NCBI RefSeq assembly: GCF_019175385.1
Contig: NC_083339.1
Location: 50,644,282-50,708,281, forward strand
DNA length: 64,000 nucleotides
Direction: 5' to 3'
DNA from: Lycium barbarum
Lineage: Eukaryota > Streptophyta > Magnoliopsida > Solanales > Solanaceae
Shown: in pieces, positions 30,206-47,100 of the stretch
Position numbering within the stretch: position 1 is the stretch's first letter
How the letters are laid out: each line of letters begins with the position of its first letter
Made by a program: the position numbers and the translations under genes
The notes under the pieces: generated by a model
Told to the model about the DNA's origin: nothing
Databases searched by the model: none
What the model saw: the letters and a program-made list of their open reading frames with translations, nothing else

Positions 30206-33200
30206 ACACTGGTTCTGAACTCCCAATACTTTCTCAAGTGTCCTCTCATTTAATTATGCCCTTCACATTCCTCTTCCATTGGTCGATTCGTTATAATTCA
30301 TTATAACGCATTCCAGGCCTCTACATAGTCATTCCTGTGATATCTCCTCTTGCCGTTGCTTCCCGAGGGAATAATTCCACGTCATTGCCTTTACTCTCCT
30401 TTTTGCTTCGCAGTCGGTTGTCAGTTGTATTGCGGGCTCTTCCGTTGAAATCTTACTTTCTTCCTTGTGCGCTTAGTCTTAACTTGACTCCTTCTTCTCC
30501 TATAGTTATTCCCTTAAGATATCGTTCCCTTCATCTTGCCTCTTAATCTTTAAATAAGATTTTTATAACGCGTAGACGTCCTCCATCGATTCATTAGACT
30601 TTAATATCCTTGGAGTATTGCAAGCCTCTGGTAACCTGTAGACCCTTCGCAGGTTCTACGAGTAGAACAAAATTTCCCAGAGGGTAACATTTTTGTACTC
30701 CAATATCCTTGCTTTACTTCGCTATGACAGTCCGTATTCTGGAATCCTCAGCATCGTGTGTCATTTTCTGACTTTCTTTTAAAGGTCTTTAACTATCACT
30801 TGCTTTTACTTCTTGATCTCGATCTTTAGGGTTGGCTATCAATTAGCGCTAGGGTTTCCTCATATTATAACTTTACTGTCATCCAGTAACCAGTAACCCG
30901 CTTGTTCCGATTGTCTCGGTTAAATCATTTCGTAATTTCCCTTAACGTAACTGGCACTACTTTAGGCATATTATCTTGTGTCGTTTCTTTATTTTTGACT
31001 CAAACTCTTCGATTGCCCCTTTATTCAAATTTTCTCTTAGTTCTCCTATCACGCATCCTATTGCAATCTTTACACGAGTATGTGTAGGTGCTCAAATCAG
31101 CCCGGAAAAATACCTTAGCGTCGCCACACTAGTCTTTATGCAAATCCTATATGCTTCTCTTATCTCTTTCAATTGATATCAAGGCTCAACTATGGCTTTT
31201 GCCCTCAGTAATAATTCTATCTCGATAATTTGGCTCAAACCATCTTACACCTTTCTTTGATGTATCCAAAATATCGCAACCACATTGTTGTTTCTGAATT
31301 CTTACCCTTCTTATCAAGTACTTACTTGGTCTCATTCTCAGCACACAAATATTCGTAGGTTGCATAACTATTCTTGTACAACTTGTATAAAGTGTATCTA
31401 CTCTTAGTCAGAGTTTTCTCTTTTCCTGGTTCACTCTGCTTTAAAAACTCGTTTGTAGTCTTTCTTGTCATACTCCCTTCCTTTCCCTTCTCCTTTGCTA
31501 CTTATGTGTCACCCTGTCATTAGCCAATAACTCCATTGCCAATATCTTGACCTCTAATCCAGTATAGCATTGCTATCCTTCATAACATTTCTTAAGTTAT
31601 TCGTTACCATTCTCTTGTCGTATTATCCCTTTTTATAAGCATCCACCTTATGATGTCATATTATCGAAGATCCTTTCCAATAATTCTCAGCATTGTCTCA
31701 AATACCATCTTGGCTTCTATCCGTTTATCGCTGGCTTTCAGATCTTACCAACTTGTTTCAGCATGGGATCTCACTTGAAGTTTAAGTTTTCACATTAAAT
31801 GTATTGTAGTGTCAGTTGTTTTCATCTTACACTTGCATTTCTCTCATCCGCTTCCCCCCTTTTGGGTGTACCTACATCATTATCTATTTATATTCTACTC
31901 TATGTCTCCATTTCCCATTTCCAAATTCCTATGATTCTTTTCAAATACAGTTGGTATACCGCACCATATCCATGTCTTCCTTTATATCATCTATAATTTA
32001 GATTACCCATGTATGAAACTCCAACACAATCACGAGGCGATGAGAACTCTCGATATATAGTACAAAATCTTATCTGATGGTCGGTACCGGAGCAATGTAA
32101 TTAATGTAGCAATTCATCCAAAGCCACATTCCATTCCTTCCAATCAGTAATTAGCTAGTGCTTATAATCGTTTCAAATTCTCCATTCGGTAGCATTTATA
32201 TTCTGATGATAAGTGTTCCAAGCTCTCTTATAGCATTATCTTTATCCCAACGAATATCACCTGTTCCCTCTAATATTCTGACAATACATTAGTTGTTTCG
32301 CAAATCTACAATCCTTGTCCTGTAAGGATTTCACTATTTTCCGAGGTGAAGTCACATACACGCAGTACTCCTTTATGACTCATGCTCCTTCATTCTTGTT
32401 GTTTACCTAACGCTAACTTCTAAATTACTTAAAATCATATCAAAGTCGTCTTAACAGTGGTCTTGTCTTATCACCTTCTCGTCGTACTACACCTTAAGTT
32501 CGTAGCTATATACTTCCCTTTTATTATATACTCATACTTAATTAATTACGTCTGTCTTGGGTGCTTCCTTTAGTATCCCCTTATCCTTTCTCAGTCTATG
32601 TCCATCTTTTATTCTGTGCACAAGAAATCTCATGCTACTCCTGTATCCTTCAGAAAACACTACTTCTACATAACCCCTTTCTCATTTTCAAAGTATGTTC
32701 TGTTCATCCCTATTTGTTCTTATCATACCATTCATTTCTGGCATTCATTCTGTCCTGTTGCTCATCTTCCTTTAGTTCGGTCTTTCACAATTTTGTCGCT
32801 TATATTACTCATTTTCTCAGTTATACACGTCATAACACATTGCTACACTATAATCCCACTCGCTTTCTTCTTATCTTCTTCCTTCTATTAACTCCTTCTC
32901 TCCCTGTGCTCGCTTTAACTTTCGTTACCACTTGATCTCTATTCTGAACTTTCCCTATAGGACTTTGTAAATCCCTTTTTTTTGTTCTATATTTGCTTTT
33001 CCGTTTCACACTGATCACATCATATCCTTTAGTTACTTCCTTGCTAGGATTTACTCATTTCTATAACAATCCTCATGGTATTCACATTACATCCTGTTCG
33101 TAATCCATCCTATAACGTAACACTTCCTAACCTTATTCGCGATCCTTACTATGTTTTAATTGCACTCTGTGGAGTAGGCGTATTTAACCCTTCACCCTTT

Positions 33201-34419
33201 CTGATCAATCTTATCCTTAATATCTCATAAGCTGTCTTATCAATACCTTTATAATTTGTCATAACTCTCCCTCTCCCGTACTTTTGTCTCAATTATACTA
33301 CTACTCCTTTTAACTGTAAACTCGTCGTAATTTACCCCTACTTATCTGTTCACTCGATACCTCAAGAAAATGTTCTGTTACGAGTTGCCACCTTTTTCTA
33401 AATCATCCCTTAGTATCACAAGCCCTTCCGAATCATCCTAGCATTTCACCAACAACATATGAAATACATGATCCTAGACAGCCCACAAGTTTAAGTTTTC
33501 CTTCCACAAATTCTATCTCCAATTAGTTTGTTAAAACTAATAAACTCAAAGAACAAAAGAACACTCGCACTCCAAGGTTACGTCACCATGAAGCATCCTC
33601 TGAAACCACACAAGAAGAACTAGAATTCGACAAGCACCACGAGACTTCCATCGCTTAACTCATATATTTTACCCTCAGAATGTTTTGGGTCATGAACGAA
33701 CTATTTAGTTCACAAACTACTTGTTGTATGCTTTGTACTCTTCCAATAGAGTGAAACTTAATTACTAGACGTTTTTGCCCTTCAACATGTGCTTTTTCTA
33801 AGGCAAAATGTGGTTGGAAAATATTCTGGTCCGTCCAAATGAACTGCGAATTTGCTGCTCATATACGCTTTTTCGAAATGAAATTTCCCATGTAAGAATG
33901 GTGCCCCTTACAGATGACATGGAGGGTATCTCCTAAAGCTTTAGTCCAACCTAATAAATTTTCTCCTATCGGTATCGACTTTCATGACGTATTATAAACT
34001 TATATATCTCATTCTCTTCTTTTTCCTATTCTGGGAAACTTTAGGGCAGAGTTTCCTCTGTACTTCTTACTATCCTAGAACCTGCATGCAGGAAATAACA
34101 ACAATGCCTCACAGGGCCAACATATATACGCATATATTATATCGTATCATAGCCACACAGGGCTCCCAATTTCCAGAAAAAGTATAAAGGTATCGGGACT
34201 TACCTCACATACCGCACCTCGAGACGTACCTGATCCTTTAACAGTCTGTTCTATTATGCTTTCCTATCCACCTTCTCTCTCATCCTCCAACTTTACATTT
34301 CAATCATATTTCAATATTCTTACCTTATCTGACATGCCTCTTTCGCACCGTTACTTACCTGTGTACTTTGTAACTGCCAATATCATCAGTCGCTTTCTCC
34401 TGTCAATGTCGTTCTTCAG
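30206..34419 (-). other. E4 internal non-coding domain (LARD body)
   Basis: About 4.2 kb, strongly purine-rich on the sense strand (CT-rich as printed). No gag-pol motif could be found in any frame and no sense frame is long. It matches the E5 body (55167-55594, 58120-62168) block by block, e.g. GGTCGATTCGTTATAATTC against GGTCGATCCCTTCAGTTTA, ACCTGTAGACCCTTCGCAG in both, and the terminal GCAGGAAATAACAACAATGC in both with one change. The origin of the body is unknown to me. Confidence 0.8.
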
Positions 34420-34620
34420 CTGAAATCAAAGGTTAGTATAAGGAATTTCATTTCCTATGGCTGGGCTCTATCGCACGATCTTAGATATGAAAGAAAGGTA
34501 ACATCCTAAATGTCCTGTAGCTTCCTGTTTATAGATGTAGTGCACAACACACCGATAAACAAGACTCTACTAGACACGGTCTGTAGACACTCCGAGGATG
34601 AACTGCCCTGATACCACTTT
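34420..34620 (-). other. E4 5' leader with PBS and acceptor-like site
   Basis: Near-identical to the E3 leader over about 170 bp, including GTGTGTTGTGCACTACA. PBS 34604-34616 reads TGGTATCAGGGCA (one mismatch). The distal end has TACTAAC (34432-34438) followed by CTTTGATTTCAG, an acceptor-like signal although no gag follows. Confidence 0.82.
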
Positions 34621-35542
34621 TGTCACGACCCAACCCCGTGGGCCATGACTAGTGCCCGAACTGAACACCCGTATACGAACCTGTTACATATAATCAAACT
34701 GAATCTATGAATAATATAGAAACTTGCAAAAGAACTCCAACGATTCATAATGTCGTCATATATGTATATTCAGATAACTGTCTCCTGAGGAGTCACAACT
34801 GATCAAATCATAGAACGATACGCAAGCCGACAAAGCTGCCACTACAGACGGACATCTTATCATAACATATCGTACAGACACAGCTGAACAGAACCACACA
34901 TATGTCTACAGACCTCTAAGAGTACTAACAGTGAAATATGACGGGACAGGGCCCCGTCGTACCCCTGGATGAACATACATATATATATCAGAAGATTTGT
35001 ACCAAAAGTCTAAACTCCGGAACAACGGAGCTCTCCAAGACAGCTGACTAGAAGTCCTATGCTGAAGGGTCACCAAACCGACTATCTGTACCTGCGGGCA
35101 TGAAACACAGCCTCCTCGTAGAAAGGGGGTCAGTACGGAATATGTACTGAGTATATAAAGCATGAAATACAGTAAAAAGGATCATACCTGAAATAGGGAG
35201 TACAGAAAACAAGTACAATGTCCAGAATACCAAAACACTTGCCCTTTTGAAACATAAATCATGCATGTCAATATCATATATCATACCTGGCCCATTATGG
35301 GACTCGGTGAACATGGTCGCCACCCCGTCTTTGGCGCCATAACACAGCATAACTCCATAAATACATCATAACGCCATAACACAGCATAACTCCATAAACA
35401 CAGCATAACGCCATAACACAGCATAACTCCATAAACACAGCATAACGCCATAACACAGCATAACTCTATAAACACTGCATAACGCCATAACACAGCATAA
35501 CTCCATAAACATAGCATAACGCCATAACACAGCATAACTCCA

Positions 35543-35596
<54 letters not shown>

Positions 35597-37338
35597 TATT
35601 CCGGCCCTCTAGTGAGGGACTCGGTGAACAATGCAGTGAAACTGTGCACGAAAATGTGTCCTGGCCCGGGACTCAGTAAAAGACATATTGAGGCACGCAC
35701 GAGCAGAGTAGTGAGAAACCATATGCAAGTTAAAACACATCCGAGACTCGATAGAATAATCAAAACGAACTGTCATTTGAAAATCAGGACAATAGTCATA
35801 CCAAATACCTTTCGGATGTCACTGTGGATTATATCAGAATATAACTTCTGGAATCATATGTACATATCTGGGTATATCAAAGAATCAATGGAATAATCAG
35901 CACGAACTATCATTTGAAAGTCAAGACAATAGTCATAGCAAATACCTTTCGAATGCCACTCGGAAACATATCAAACATCCCTCGGATGTCATCATAAAGT
36001 ATATCAAAGAGCCTTAGGAATCATTGTCATATGTCAATATAGTATGAAACATCTTATGGAAGTCTGGACATTAGTTATCATAGAGTTCCTAAGAATAGGA
36101 ACTTATATATCGACTACTATCCAACGATAGAAAACTTGAAAGGGAAGCTCAATCATTTAAGAGTTCTAACATCAAGAAGTTAATAGGAATCATGAATCAC
36201 ACTCGAAACTTATGAATGGAATTACCCCAAAGCTCATATCATTCGTCACTTAAATCTAAGACATGCCAAAAGAAAGAAGGGACAGCTTTACATACCTGCT
36301 GAAGGTTATTCGTAATCTCGTTCGCTTCGTCGCCCCTTTAGCCTATTTAATATACAAGTAATGCTATCGTTTGTAACTATACTTCCTAGCTCATAAATCT
36401 GTGACCAATCGCCTATAGAACTTATTCTTTACCTTATACTTTCTCGATTAGGGTTTTTCATTAGTTAAGGACTTAACAGAAATCGGGCAGCATTTCCCCT
36501 ACATATTCACCTAGCTCGAATTTCCAATTATTCTCCTGTTATCACAGAAATACCAACAATAGAGATATACATAAAAAATTCTCACAATTCAGCCCATATC
36601 AATCCTAACAATCCAATAACCCTTTTTATTCCGTTTCAACCCACAATTTCATATAACATCAATTTCATGCATTTTCTTACTTCCAATTTCGTCCAATCCA
36701 ATTTTAATAATTCCATTACAACACTATTAGCACAATTATATCACCAAACAAGAAAATCTTACCTTAATTTTCGCGGAGGAATTTCTACGCTTAATTGCTC
36801 CAATTTCACTATTTTCTCTTCCTCCATTCAACCCCTAACGTTGTTGCCTTATTGGGCGTGTGAAACACCTTGAGATTCAATAGAAAACTTTTTTTTAAAG
36901 CTCGACAGCCATGGCTAGTTGCTTCTCTTAACTCTCAATTGTGTGAGATTGCAATTGAAATTATGTAATCAACATTAGTCATCATATGCAATGTATATGC
37001 ATGCTTATTATGGTTACACGTGCCCCACTTCATGCTTTATTATCCTATTCACATTTTATTATTATTATTATTATTTTAAAATCGGGTGGGGCCCACTTTC
37101 AATAATTAAATTAATTAATTTTAATAGATCATTAATCCTTACTTAATAATCTAATCACAATTAATTAGTCCCTAATCTCCAATAATATTTCTATACGAAA
37201 TAAAATTTATAAAAAATTTATGTAATAATTAAAATTGAAAATTAAAGGTTCCTATTTCATGTCCGAAAATAATTCCGCCTTTAACTTGAGTCGATTTGCT
37301 TGCGAATAATTCGACGTATAAAAATGCTGGGCATAACA
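34621..37338 (-). repeat. E4 5' LTR (2718 bp)
   Basis: Complete LTR. Shorter than its partner because of fewer minisatellite units (35337-35541) and one fewer GCAAGCCGAC unit. Its stem-loop is damaged (CCTCCTCGTAGAAAGGGGG, about 35111). Donor GT at 36761-36762, 15-mer at 36485-36499, GTATGT at 36289-36295. Confidence 0.93.
35544..35594. repeat. (TA)n microsatellite in E4 5' LTR
   Basis: About 50 bp; the partner LTR has about 22 bp at 28386-28407. Confidence 0.93.
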
Positions 37339-39597
<2,259 letters not shown>

Positions 39598-39602
39598 TCA
39601 TT

Positions 39603-42181
39603 ATACACTTATTTCCCATATATATACTCATAATCATAAGACAACCATTTTTCATTTGAAAACATAATTAATTTTATATACGTAAGCCTTTCGGCTATCA
39701 AAATAATATATATACACAATCGTAGCATCGTGAGACCATACTACCCACACATGCGTATCTACGAGCCTCTACTATATATACACACACACACAAAAGAATA
39801 AACCAAGTAGCACCTCCGAAACAATGGAGTGCTCTAAAATCAGCTGACAGCTCCTACGAGTCTGGGTCAAGCTCACCTCCCTGTCTACCTGTGGGCATGA
39901 ACATAGCGTCCAAAGAAAATGGACGTCAGTACGAATATTGTACTGAGTATGTAAGGCAAGAATGAAATGAACATAATGGAAGGATCATAAGCCATAGGAG
40001 GAAAATATAACCTGCATGAGTTTCATAGGTGAATACATTTCATACATATATCGTATATTTATATAATCATAGTACATGTATCATCATAGCGAATATATCA
40101 TCGCATCATAATCCTCATCGTTAACCCACGTCCGGGTAACCATCATATGCCGCCCACTAGTGGTAATCGTGTCCGGCCTTCTAGGCACGGTGTATACATA
40201 GCAGCCCGTCTTAACGGTGACATGCCCGACTATTTAGGCACGGTGTAATCATAAGCAGCCCGCATTAGCGTTGACATATCCGACCATCTAGGCACGGTGT
40301 AATCATATCATCATATACCCATCGTAACTCAAACTTTTCATACATAGCATAGGTAGGTTATAAACTTACCTTATTGATCATCTCTTAGACATATCATGAC
40401 TTAGCATCATTATACATTTATCATTAAGAACATACACTAGAATTTGGAGGCAACTATAGCTATGTTGGGGTGACATAAGGTCGTGAACCCCTGATTATAT
40501 TATGGAGTAATCATCAACATCATATCTCACCTTGAAGGAACTAACAATTTAAGGTGAGTGTACGCAAAGAGAAGCATCGATGAAAACATACTTAGAATTA
40601 TTAGCTTCATGGACATCTTATAATACACTAGGATTCCTCATACTTATATTCATCATAATCATTATCATGCTCGTATCGTATTTCCTTTCTTAATCATGTG
40701 CGTATGTAGCTTTGTATATTCATGGACTCATAGTCTCCATCGTGTAGGATGATCATAGAGAATTAAGAAGATTAATACCTTAGAAGGAAAGGATTAGCCT
40801 TACATACCTTTTTCGTTTAACTAATCTATCACTTGCTTGTTCTCCTTCAATGCCCACGTTTCTACCTTCAAGAGAATTCACATTAACATTAGCTAATCGA
40901 TTACTTAAACATGCCTACGAAAGCTAAAGAAAATTGGGCAGCATTTCCTTTGTTTATACAACTTTTCTCATATTCTATATCAACTCCCAAACATTCATAA
41001 CAGCATTCACAATAGAATAGACAACAATCATCATTCATCTACATTATCCGCATTTCACAATTCCTCTTCAATTTTTCCATAATTGTGGTTATAGCTCACT
41101 ATCAACGTTTTCCCATATATAATACTTATTCTATGGTCTAAATTTCATTCACAACATACTTACAACCACAACATACCAATATTCATAATTCAATCCAAAC
41201 CTTCACCCAACAATGTCACTATTCCCACATTTATGACCCACTTTCTATATCTTTCTACAATCCATGTGTTTTTAACTTTAAACACCTTAAACAACATGGA
41301 AATACCATAAATCTTACCTTAGATGGTGTAGGAATAAGCTTTGAGTGGAAATACTTCACTTGAGCAAAACCCTAGTTTCAGTTTCCATGGAATTTTCTCG
41401 ACTTGGATGGACTTTGATGTGTTTCTCACACTTAGTTTTGTTGATTTGATGAAGTTGATCATCAATTTCTCATGAATTCGTGTATATTGAGTGTGTGGAA
41501 GGTTCTAGAGGATTCTTGAGTTGTGTAGAAGAAGAATGAAATGAAATTAATGTGTTGAAGTCCTTATATCAACTTTTAAAAACTGTCCCGACGAGATTCT
41601 ACGGACACTTATACGGTCCGTATAAATTTATACGGTCCATATAAGTGACTGTGAAACTGCTCCAGCAACCATCCCCTTCAGTGTCAATTTGACAGCACAT
41701 TATACGGTCCGTATAAATTTATACGGTCCATATAAGTGACCGTGAAGTCACCCCCTCAACAACTTCATTTTGTGACCATTATACGACAGGTTATACGGAC
41801 CGTATAATATTATACAGACCGTATAATCGGTCGTATAATCTGCCTCTTCTCTGATTTTTGGTTCTCGTCACTTCGTTTGACCTCAAATCCTTGTGAAGCC
41901 TTCTTGATACTTGTTCAACACCTCGTTAACAATCTAAGGGGTATTATCAATCTTCTCCAAAACATTACTAAGCCATCATTAATTCGATATTCATAAATTC
42001 TGTCCGGTACGCAACATATATCTTGCTTTCCTTATAAACTTTCATCTCCTATCTCAAATGTCTCTGAAATCTTAATTAGGGTCGTCAAACGTCACTCTTT
42101 ACTTATTAAAATATCGTATACTCGTATACTTCGTTAGTATATTCATTGTACGTTAAGAAAAAAAAATTCCAAGGTGTAACA
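39603..42181 (-). repeat. E2 5' LTR, remainder
   Basis: Continues from 18869 after the TCATT duplication, ends GTGTAACA. Holds a minisatellite (about 40145-40305), the stem-loop at 39907-39925, GTATGT at 40801-40807, the 15-mer at 40936-40948, an intact donor AAG|GTAAGATT (GT at 41316-41317), the TATA box (41562-41569) and the longer palindrome cluster (about 41600-41840). Confidence 0.92.
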
Positions 42182-44183
42182 CTTTCCCACGAGGGGTTCT
42201 GACAGCACCACCCTGGGGGACCCGCGGATTCAATGCACTCTCAACGATTCCGGAACTAACATCAGATATCGGCCATGCAATCAATGATTCTGGGATGAAC
42301 ATCAGACAAAGGCCATCTCACGTCACTCAAGTAAAAGAGTTTTTATCAAGTATCAATTTCACTCAATCAATGATTCCAGGATGAACCTTGGATATCGACC
42401 ATGCAATAGTGTATCATAAAAATGAGAGTGCATGAAATGCATGGATCAACGTCGATAATCATGCTCAATATCACAAGTACCAACAATAGGTACGCCAACA
42501 ATATATTCGAATTACAAATACCAACGTGGGTATGCCAATGATATAACCGAATCACAAATACCAACAGTGGGTACGCCAATAATATGTTCGAATCACAATA
42601 CCAACAGTGGGTATGACAAGTATATTGAAATGAAGATGATAATACAGAATCCAATATCCATCAATAACTCATGGCATCAAGCTTGCAAGATAGAACAATC
42701 AAATCACAACACAATGGGGTGGCTAGCCCCAACACACAACAGGGCCCAACCTTAGGAAATATCCATCCCAACTTCATACCCGAAGGTTCTCATGCTGTCT
42801 CTGACAATATAATCTAAATATACGCTTCGCTATACGAAGTCTCACCAAGGGTAAGCCATAAACTACCTGGATGGCCGAACCGCAACACTAACAACTCACT
42901 CTTTTGCCTTGCCTTTCCGCTGAACCTCAGAACCAAAGTAGTCTAAGTATAATTGAATTCTAGATTAGAAATAATGAAGAATGATACTAATATTGCTACT
43001 ATTCAAATTAGGTCAATTCTAGCCTTAGAAATTGGGGAAACAGGCCCACAAGGGCAAAACGAGGAAATTCGGAAGCAAAATATCAAATTAAGCACTAGGT
43101 GATCATAACCCAACCACTAATTGCTGATTTTACTCGAGGATTAGCCTAATTTGTAATTTCAAGCAAAACCCCCCCAATTTGGGTTTAAACCCTAACTCTT
43201 TGATTCCGAAATTCAATACTAGAAATGGAAGATATATGATTAACAAGCTTAGATTAATCAAAATCTAACAAAAACAACATCAATTTCCTCATTAATGAGC
43301 CTAAGGCAAAGTTCATCAAAACCTTTTTTCAACTTCCATCACTAAGGGGTTATTAAAGGGAGGGAGGAACCTAAGATGATAATGATTAAAGGAAGAGGTA
43401 AGGAACAAGTAAGATTTACCTCCAAGAATATCTCCAAAATATCTCCAAGAACTATTCCCCAAGGCTCTAATTTCGAGATGGGAAATAATGAGGGTTAAAG
43501 GCTTATTTAAATCACACTTAATGAAATAACAGGCCCGTTATCGTCACGACGGTAACCGGGCAGCAACAGCAGCACCGCTACAGCGCCCGTCAGGCCGCCA
43601 TGACAGTCTGGCCAATATACATATGGCCACCCTAGCGGCCAAGACACCGCAACAGCGGTTCCGCTGGGACGGCACTGGTCATATCGAGCACCAGGTTCAA
43701 GAATTTCTCCCATTTTTCTAAGTCTCAATCGAAATACCGAGCCATTCTCGAGGCCATCTGCTCACAAACCACATACACAGACCCACACAAAAATACGTTA
43801 TGAACGCGCTCATGGCCTCGGAGTTCCCCGCGGAGGTCTCGTTGACCGAGCCAACCAACGACGCCTTAATTCTGATTTCCTAACCCAAGTCCCAAAATGC
43901 ATCCGAGTGCATTGGGTACCGAACCGAATACAACACAAGTTCTAAACTACCAGTCGGACCTCTCAGAATCGACGGAATTTTGAAAAAGTTTCGTTTATCC
44001 AAAAGCCAACTTTGGGTCAACCATTTTTCACTTTAAGCCTATATTTCACAAAAGTTGTCCGAATCCGGTCTAGACACCTCGGCAAGTGTGCCATCGGTTT
44101 CCTCAGGTCAAAATATAGCTAATCAATGCTCGAAAAAGGGCTAAAATGCTGAAAAGACTATAACGACTAAACAGGTCGTTACA
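42182..44183 (-). repeat. E1 5' LTR, remainder
   Basis: Continues from 7998 (ACTTTCCCACGAGGGGTTCT against CTTTGCCCACGGGGGGTTCT in the 3' LTR). Minisatellite at 42479-42632, donor-like GT at 43418-43419, TATA-like at 43501-43511, GC-rich island near 43540-43690. Ends GTTACA before GTTAG. Confidence 0.9.
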
Positions 44184-47100
44184 GTTAGACTACATAGGGG
44201 TTAGGAATATCAGGAGAAACTAAAATTTGAACCTAAAAGAATTCTAAAACTAAGTGTAGGTGATAGTTCAGATCCTTCCTTCTTTCCTTTCCTATGATTG
44301 GATCTTGCAACTTGCATATGTTGTTTCCTATACATTGTCTACCTATACTGCTCTTGAATACACAATTTTGTGACCTAGGAGAAGTGACATGAAACCTTCT
44401 GATTACTTTGTAAACACTGGACCATCTTTGTGTATTATCCTTATCTATATGTTTGACATAGGTTGTCATATGCTTCTTATGCTTATATTGTTGGACCATG
44501 CTAGGACTTGAGAATTGGTTTAAGACAAAACTTTCCCTTTAAGGTTCTACCTAAGTGTTTGGTTTGTGATAGTTGATATAGTTTAAATTCATACTTTGAC
44601 TTACATCACTATTTTAGACTAAGCTTGATCCAGATCTCCCTGTTTGAAGCCATACTATGAACTTTTAAAATTTAGAATTTGCTGAACCTAGTGTAAAGCC
44701 AAAAACTGAAGTCAAAACTGCTTTAAAAGAACAAATGTAGTATCTGCCTATTTGCACATGTCTTTGTAACTTGTTTGTAAATTTCTGGGGTACATATATA
44801 TGATTTCCCACCTCTGTTTGCTTTCTTGTAACCCATACATGTTTAATATGATGTTTTGAACTTAGGACAGTGTCATGAACCTCTCCTAGTCATAGTTTTG
44901 GCTCCCATAGACATGTGATTGTTACTATATGAGTTTTCTATTATTTGGGACTTGTTATGATTGTAGTTGAATCGTGTTTACACCTAGGATAGCTTGATGC
45001 TCCCTTTTACCTCCTGGTGGACTTGTTGATCCTATTTTGATTACCCTTTATGTCATATTAGGACCTTGCTTGATCTTACATTTGTGTTTGGACCTATCTG
45101 TTTAATTCTGGGGATGAAACTAAGTTAAAAAATGCCATTTTAAAGCTCTGCATTGTTTCCTGTAGGACTGCTTATATGCTGAGATGATCTTTAGACTAGT
45201 TGAGACCTTTGTGACTTATGATTGAACCTAAACTAGAGTTTGAGAACCTAGGGAATATTTGTAAACCTGTGACCTATGCTACTTGATACTTGGACCTGTT
45301 GAGTTATAATTGGCTTAGAAAATATCCTTAGACCTTTAACTTGCTTCTGCGACATCTTGTTTTATACAAAAAAATGGAATTGAAATTGGTCCTACCACTA
45401 GTTTAACCTGTTAGCTGTCTAAGTGAACCTTCAAAACCTGTTGAGTGTAACTTGAAAAGATTTTAAAACTGAACAACATTTTGAGACTAAACTGGTTTTG
45501 TCTCACTTTTGCCTGAATCCTCCCTCTGCTAGTCATAGTCATAGGTGATAATTCACTTCTGTGTCATTGTCTTGCATTACAGATTGTTTTAAACTTCGAT
45601 CCTGCAAAACTTGTTTGGTTTGAAATTGCTTGGTTTTTCTTCCTATGCTAGTTGAATTACTCTGTGACATTCATGTTTTGAGTCTGTTGTTCATTAGTCT
45701 TGAAACTATTTGTTATAGATAGCTTTAGTTGTTTGTTTAGCCTTAATTAGTAGCTAAATATCTAAGTTTGGGAATTGTGGGGGTAGACTTGAAATTCTCT
45801 GCGTGATCTAAGTTTGTATTTGAGGGTTAATATGTGTTGGGGATATAGTGTACATTGAGGTGTATAGAGGGTATGCTCTTTATGGGTTTTTGCTCTCTAT
45901 TTTAGGAGGAATATCAATGGTATATCAAGTATATCATAGCCTAACACTTAAAAAAAATTGAAAAGAAAATGGCCTTAGACCGGTTACCTGTATTCTAGGC
46001 TTGCCACTTCTACCTCTTAGGCCTTCCTTATCTGTTGAGATTCTGCTGTGCGGTTCATTGTATATGGGCTTGGCCCAATAACATGTTGTAATTCATTTTT
46101 GGCTATGAAATAATTGTAGGCTTTAATTTTCATACTTAGTTTAATTTATGAATGTATTCTAATATCATGTATACCCGTTTGTATCCTTGTCCATCCAAAC
46201 CCGTTGGTGGGTCCCAATGGGGCCCACTAGTGTATCTAGGTCGAGTCTACCAACTTGGAGCAAAAAAAATGGAGCATACGTTTGGACCTGAGGATTATCC
46301 CAAATGCATAACACATTCTTATTGGGCTTGGTCGGCCCAATTCCTTATCTCTTACGAATTTTATATTTCAAATTTGAGCATCTATTTTATTTATTGGAAC
46401 CCTTTTTAAAATTTGTCATGAATTTATAGTTGCCAAAAAACCATTTTTTAAACTATAAAATTGATTTTGATAAAGTTCAACGTGTAAATGATTTTTTGAG
46501 ACTAAAACTGCTTTATGGGTAAAAACAAAAGGACATTCTTTAAATGCAAATCATGATTTTGGACAAAAACGACTTCACAAATTTTATGGACATTTGACAC
46601 AAAAAATGATTATGGACTGTGCATATGGACATTTGGACAAAAATTGGACTTGGACTATTTTTTTTGGGGATAATTTTGACTAAAAGGATAAAAATCCAAA
46701 AAATAAAAAATATGGATAATAATAGTATGCCAAAAAATGATTTTTATAAAACTTAAAACTACAAAACCTTTTTCTTAAACTCGGGTGGGCTTACGTAGCG
46801 TTCTACTTAGGTTAACGCCTTCGGGTTTTAACCTAGGTGTTCTATTCTGAAACCCAAAACGCCTAATTTTAGGCATAACTTTTCCCCTTTTATTTCTTGA
46901 AAATGTTGTATTTTGCGTGAATGACTAACCTTTTTATTGCGGGAATCTAAAACAAAAGTAGTTTTTATCAAAAACAATTTATATCTACAAGGCATACTAT
47001 TAGAACCTATAGGTCAATCGTATTTTACAGATCCTTAATACCGGGGTGCCTAACACCTTCCCCGGGGGATTACTAGAATCCTTACCCATACTTTGGTTAG

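Larger units (their letters stand above)
27260..37338 (-). mobile_element. E4: non-autonomous LARD-like LTR retrotransposon, youngest in the stack
   Basis: Complete insertion with ACCTG duplications: LTRs at 27260-30169 and 34621-37338, PPT with hairpin, PBS, and an E3-like leader, but 4451 bp of internal sequence without any gag-pol homology. The last 235 or so bases of its two LTRs differ at three places by hand count. E5 shares the same internal domain, so this is a conserved non-autonomous family and not a one-off decay product. It would need gag-pol from a partner such as an E3-type element. Confidence 0.9.

Noticed and set aside
32561..32935. Hydrophobic plus-strand ORFs with counterparts at 60116-60521
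   Set aside because: Similarity follows nucleotide homology of the E4 and E5 bodies; frames break at different places, the strand is antisense to the element, and the CT-rich composition alone yields Phe/Ser/Leu-rich frames.
30206..34419. Decayed gag-pol in the E4 body
   Set aside because: Minus-strand reading showed none of [29 protein letters not shown] or GPY-like motifs, all of which remain obvious even in the much older E1.
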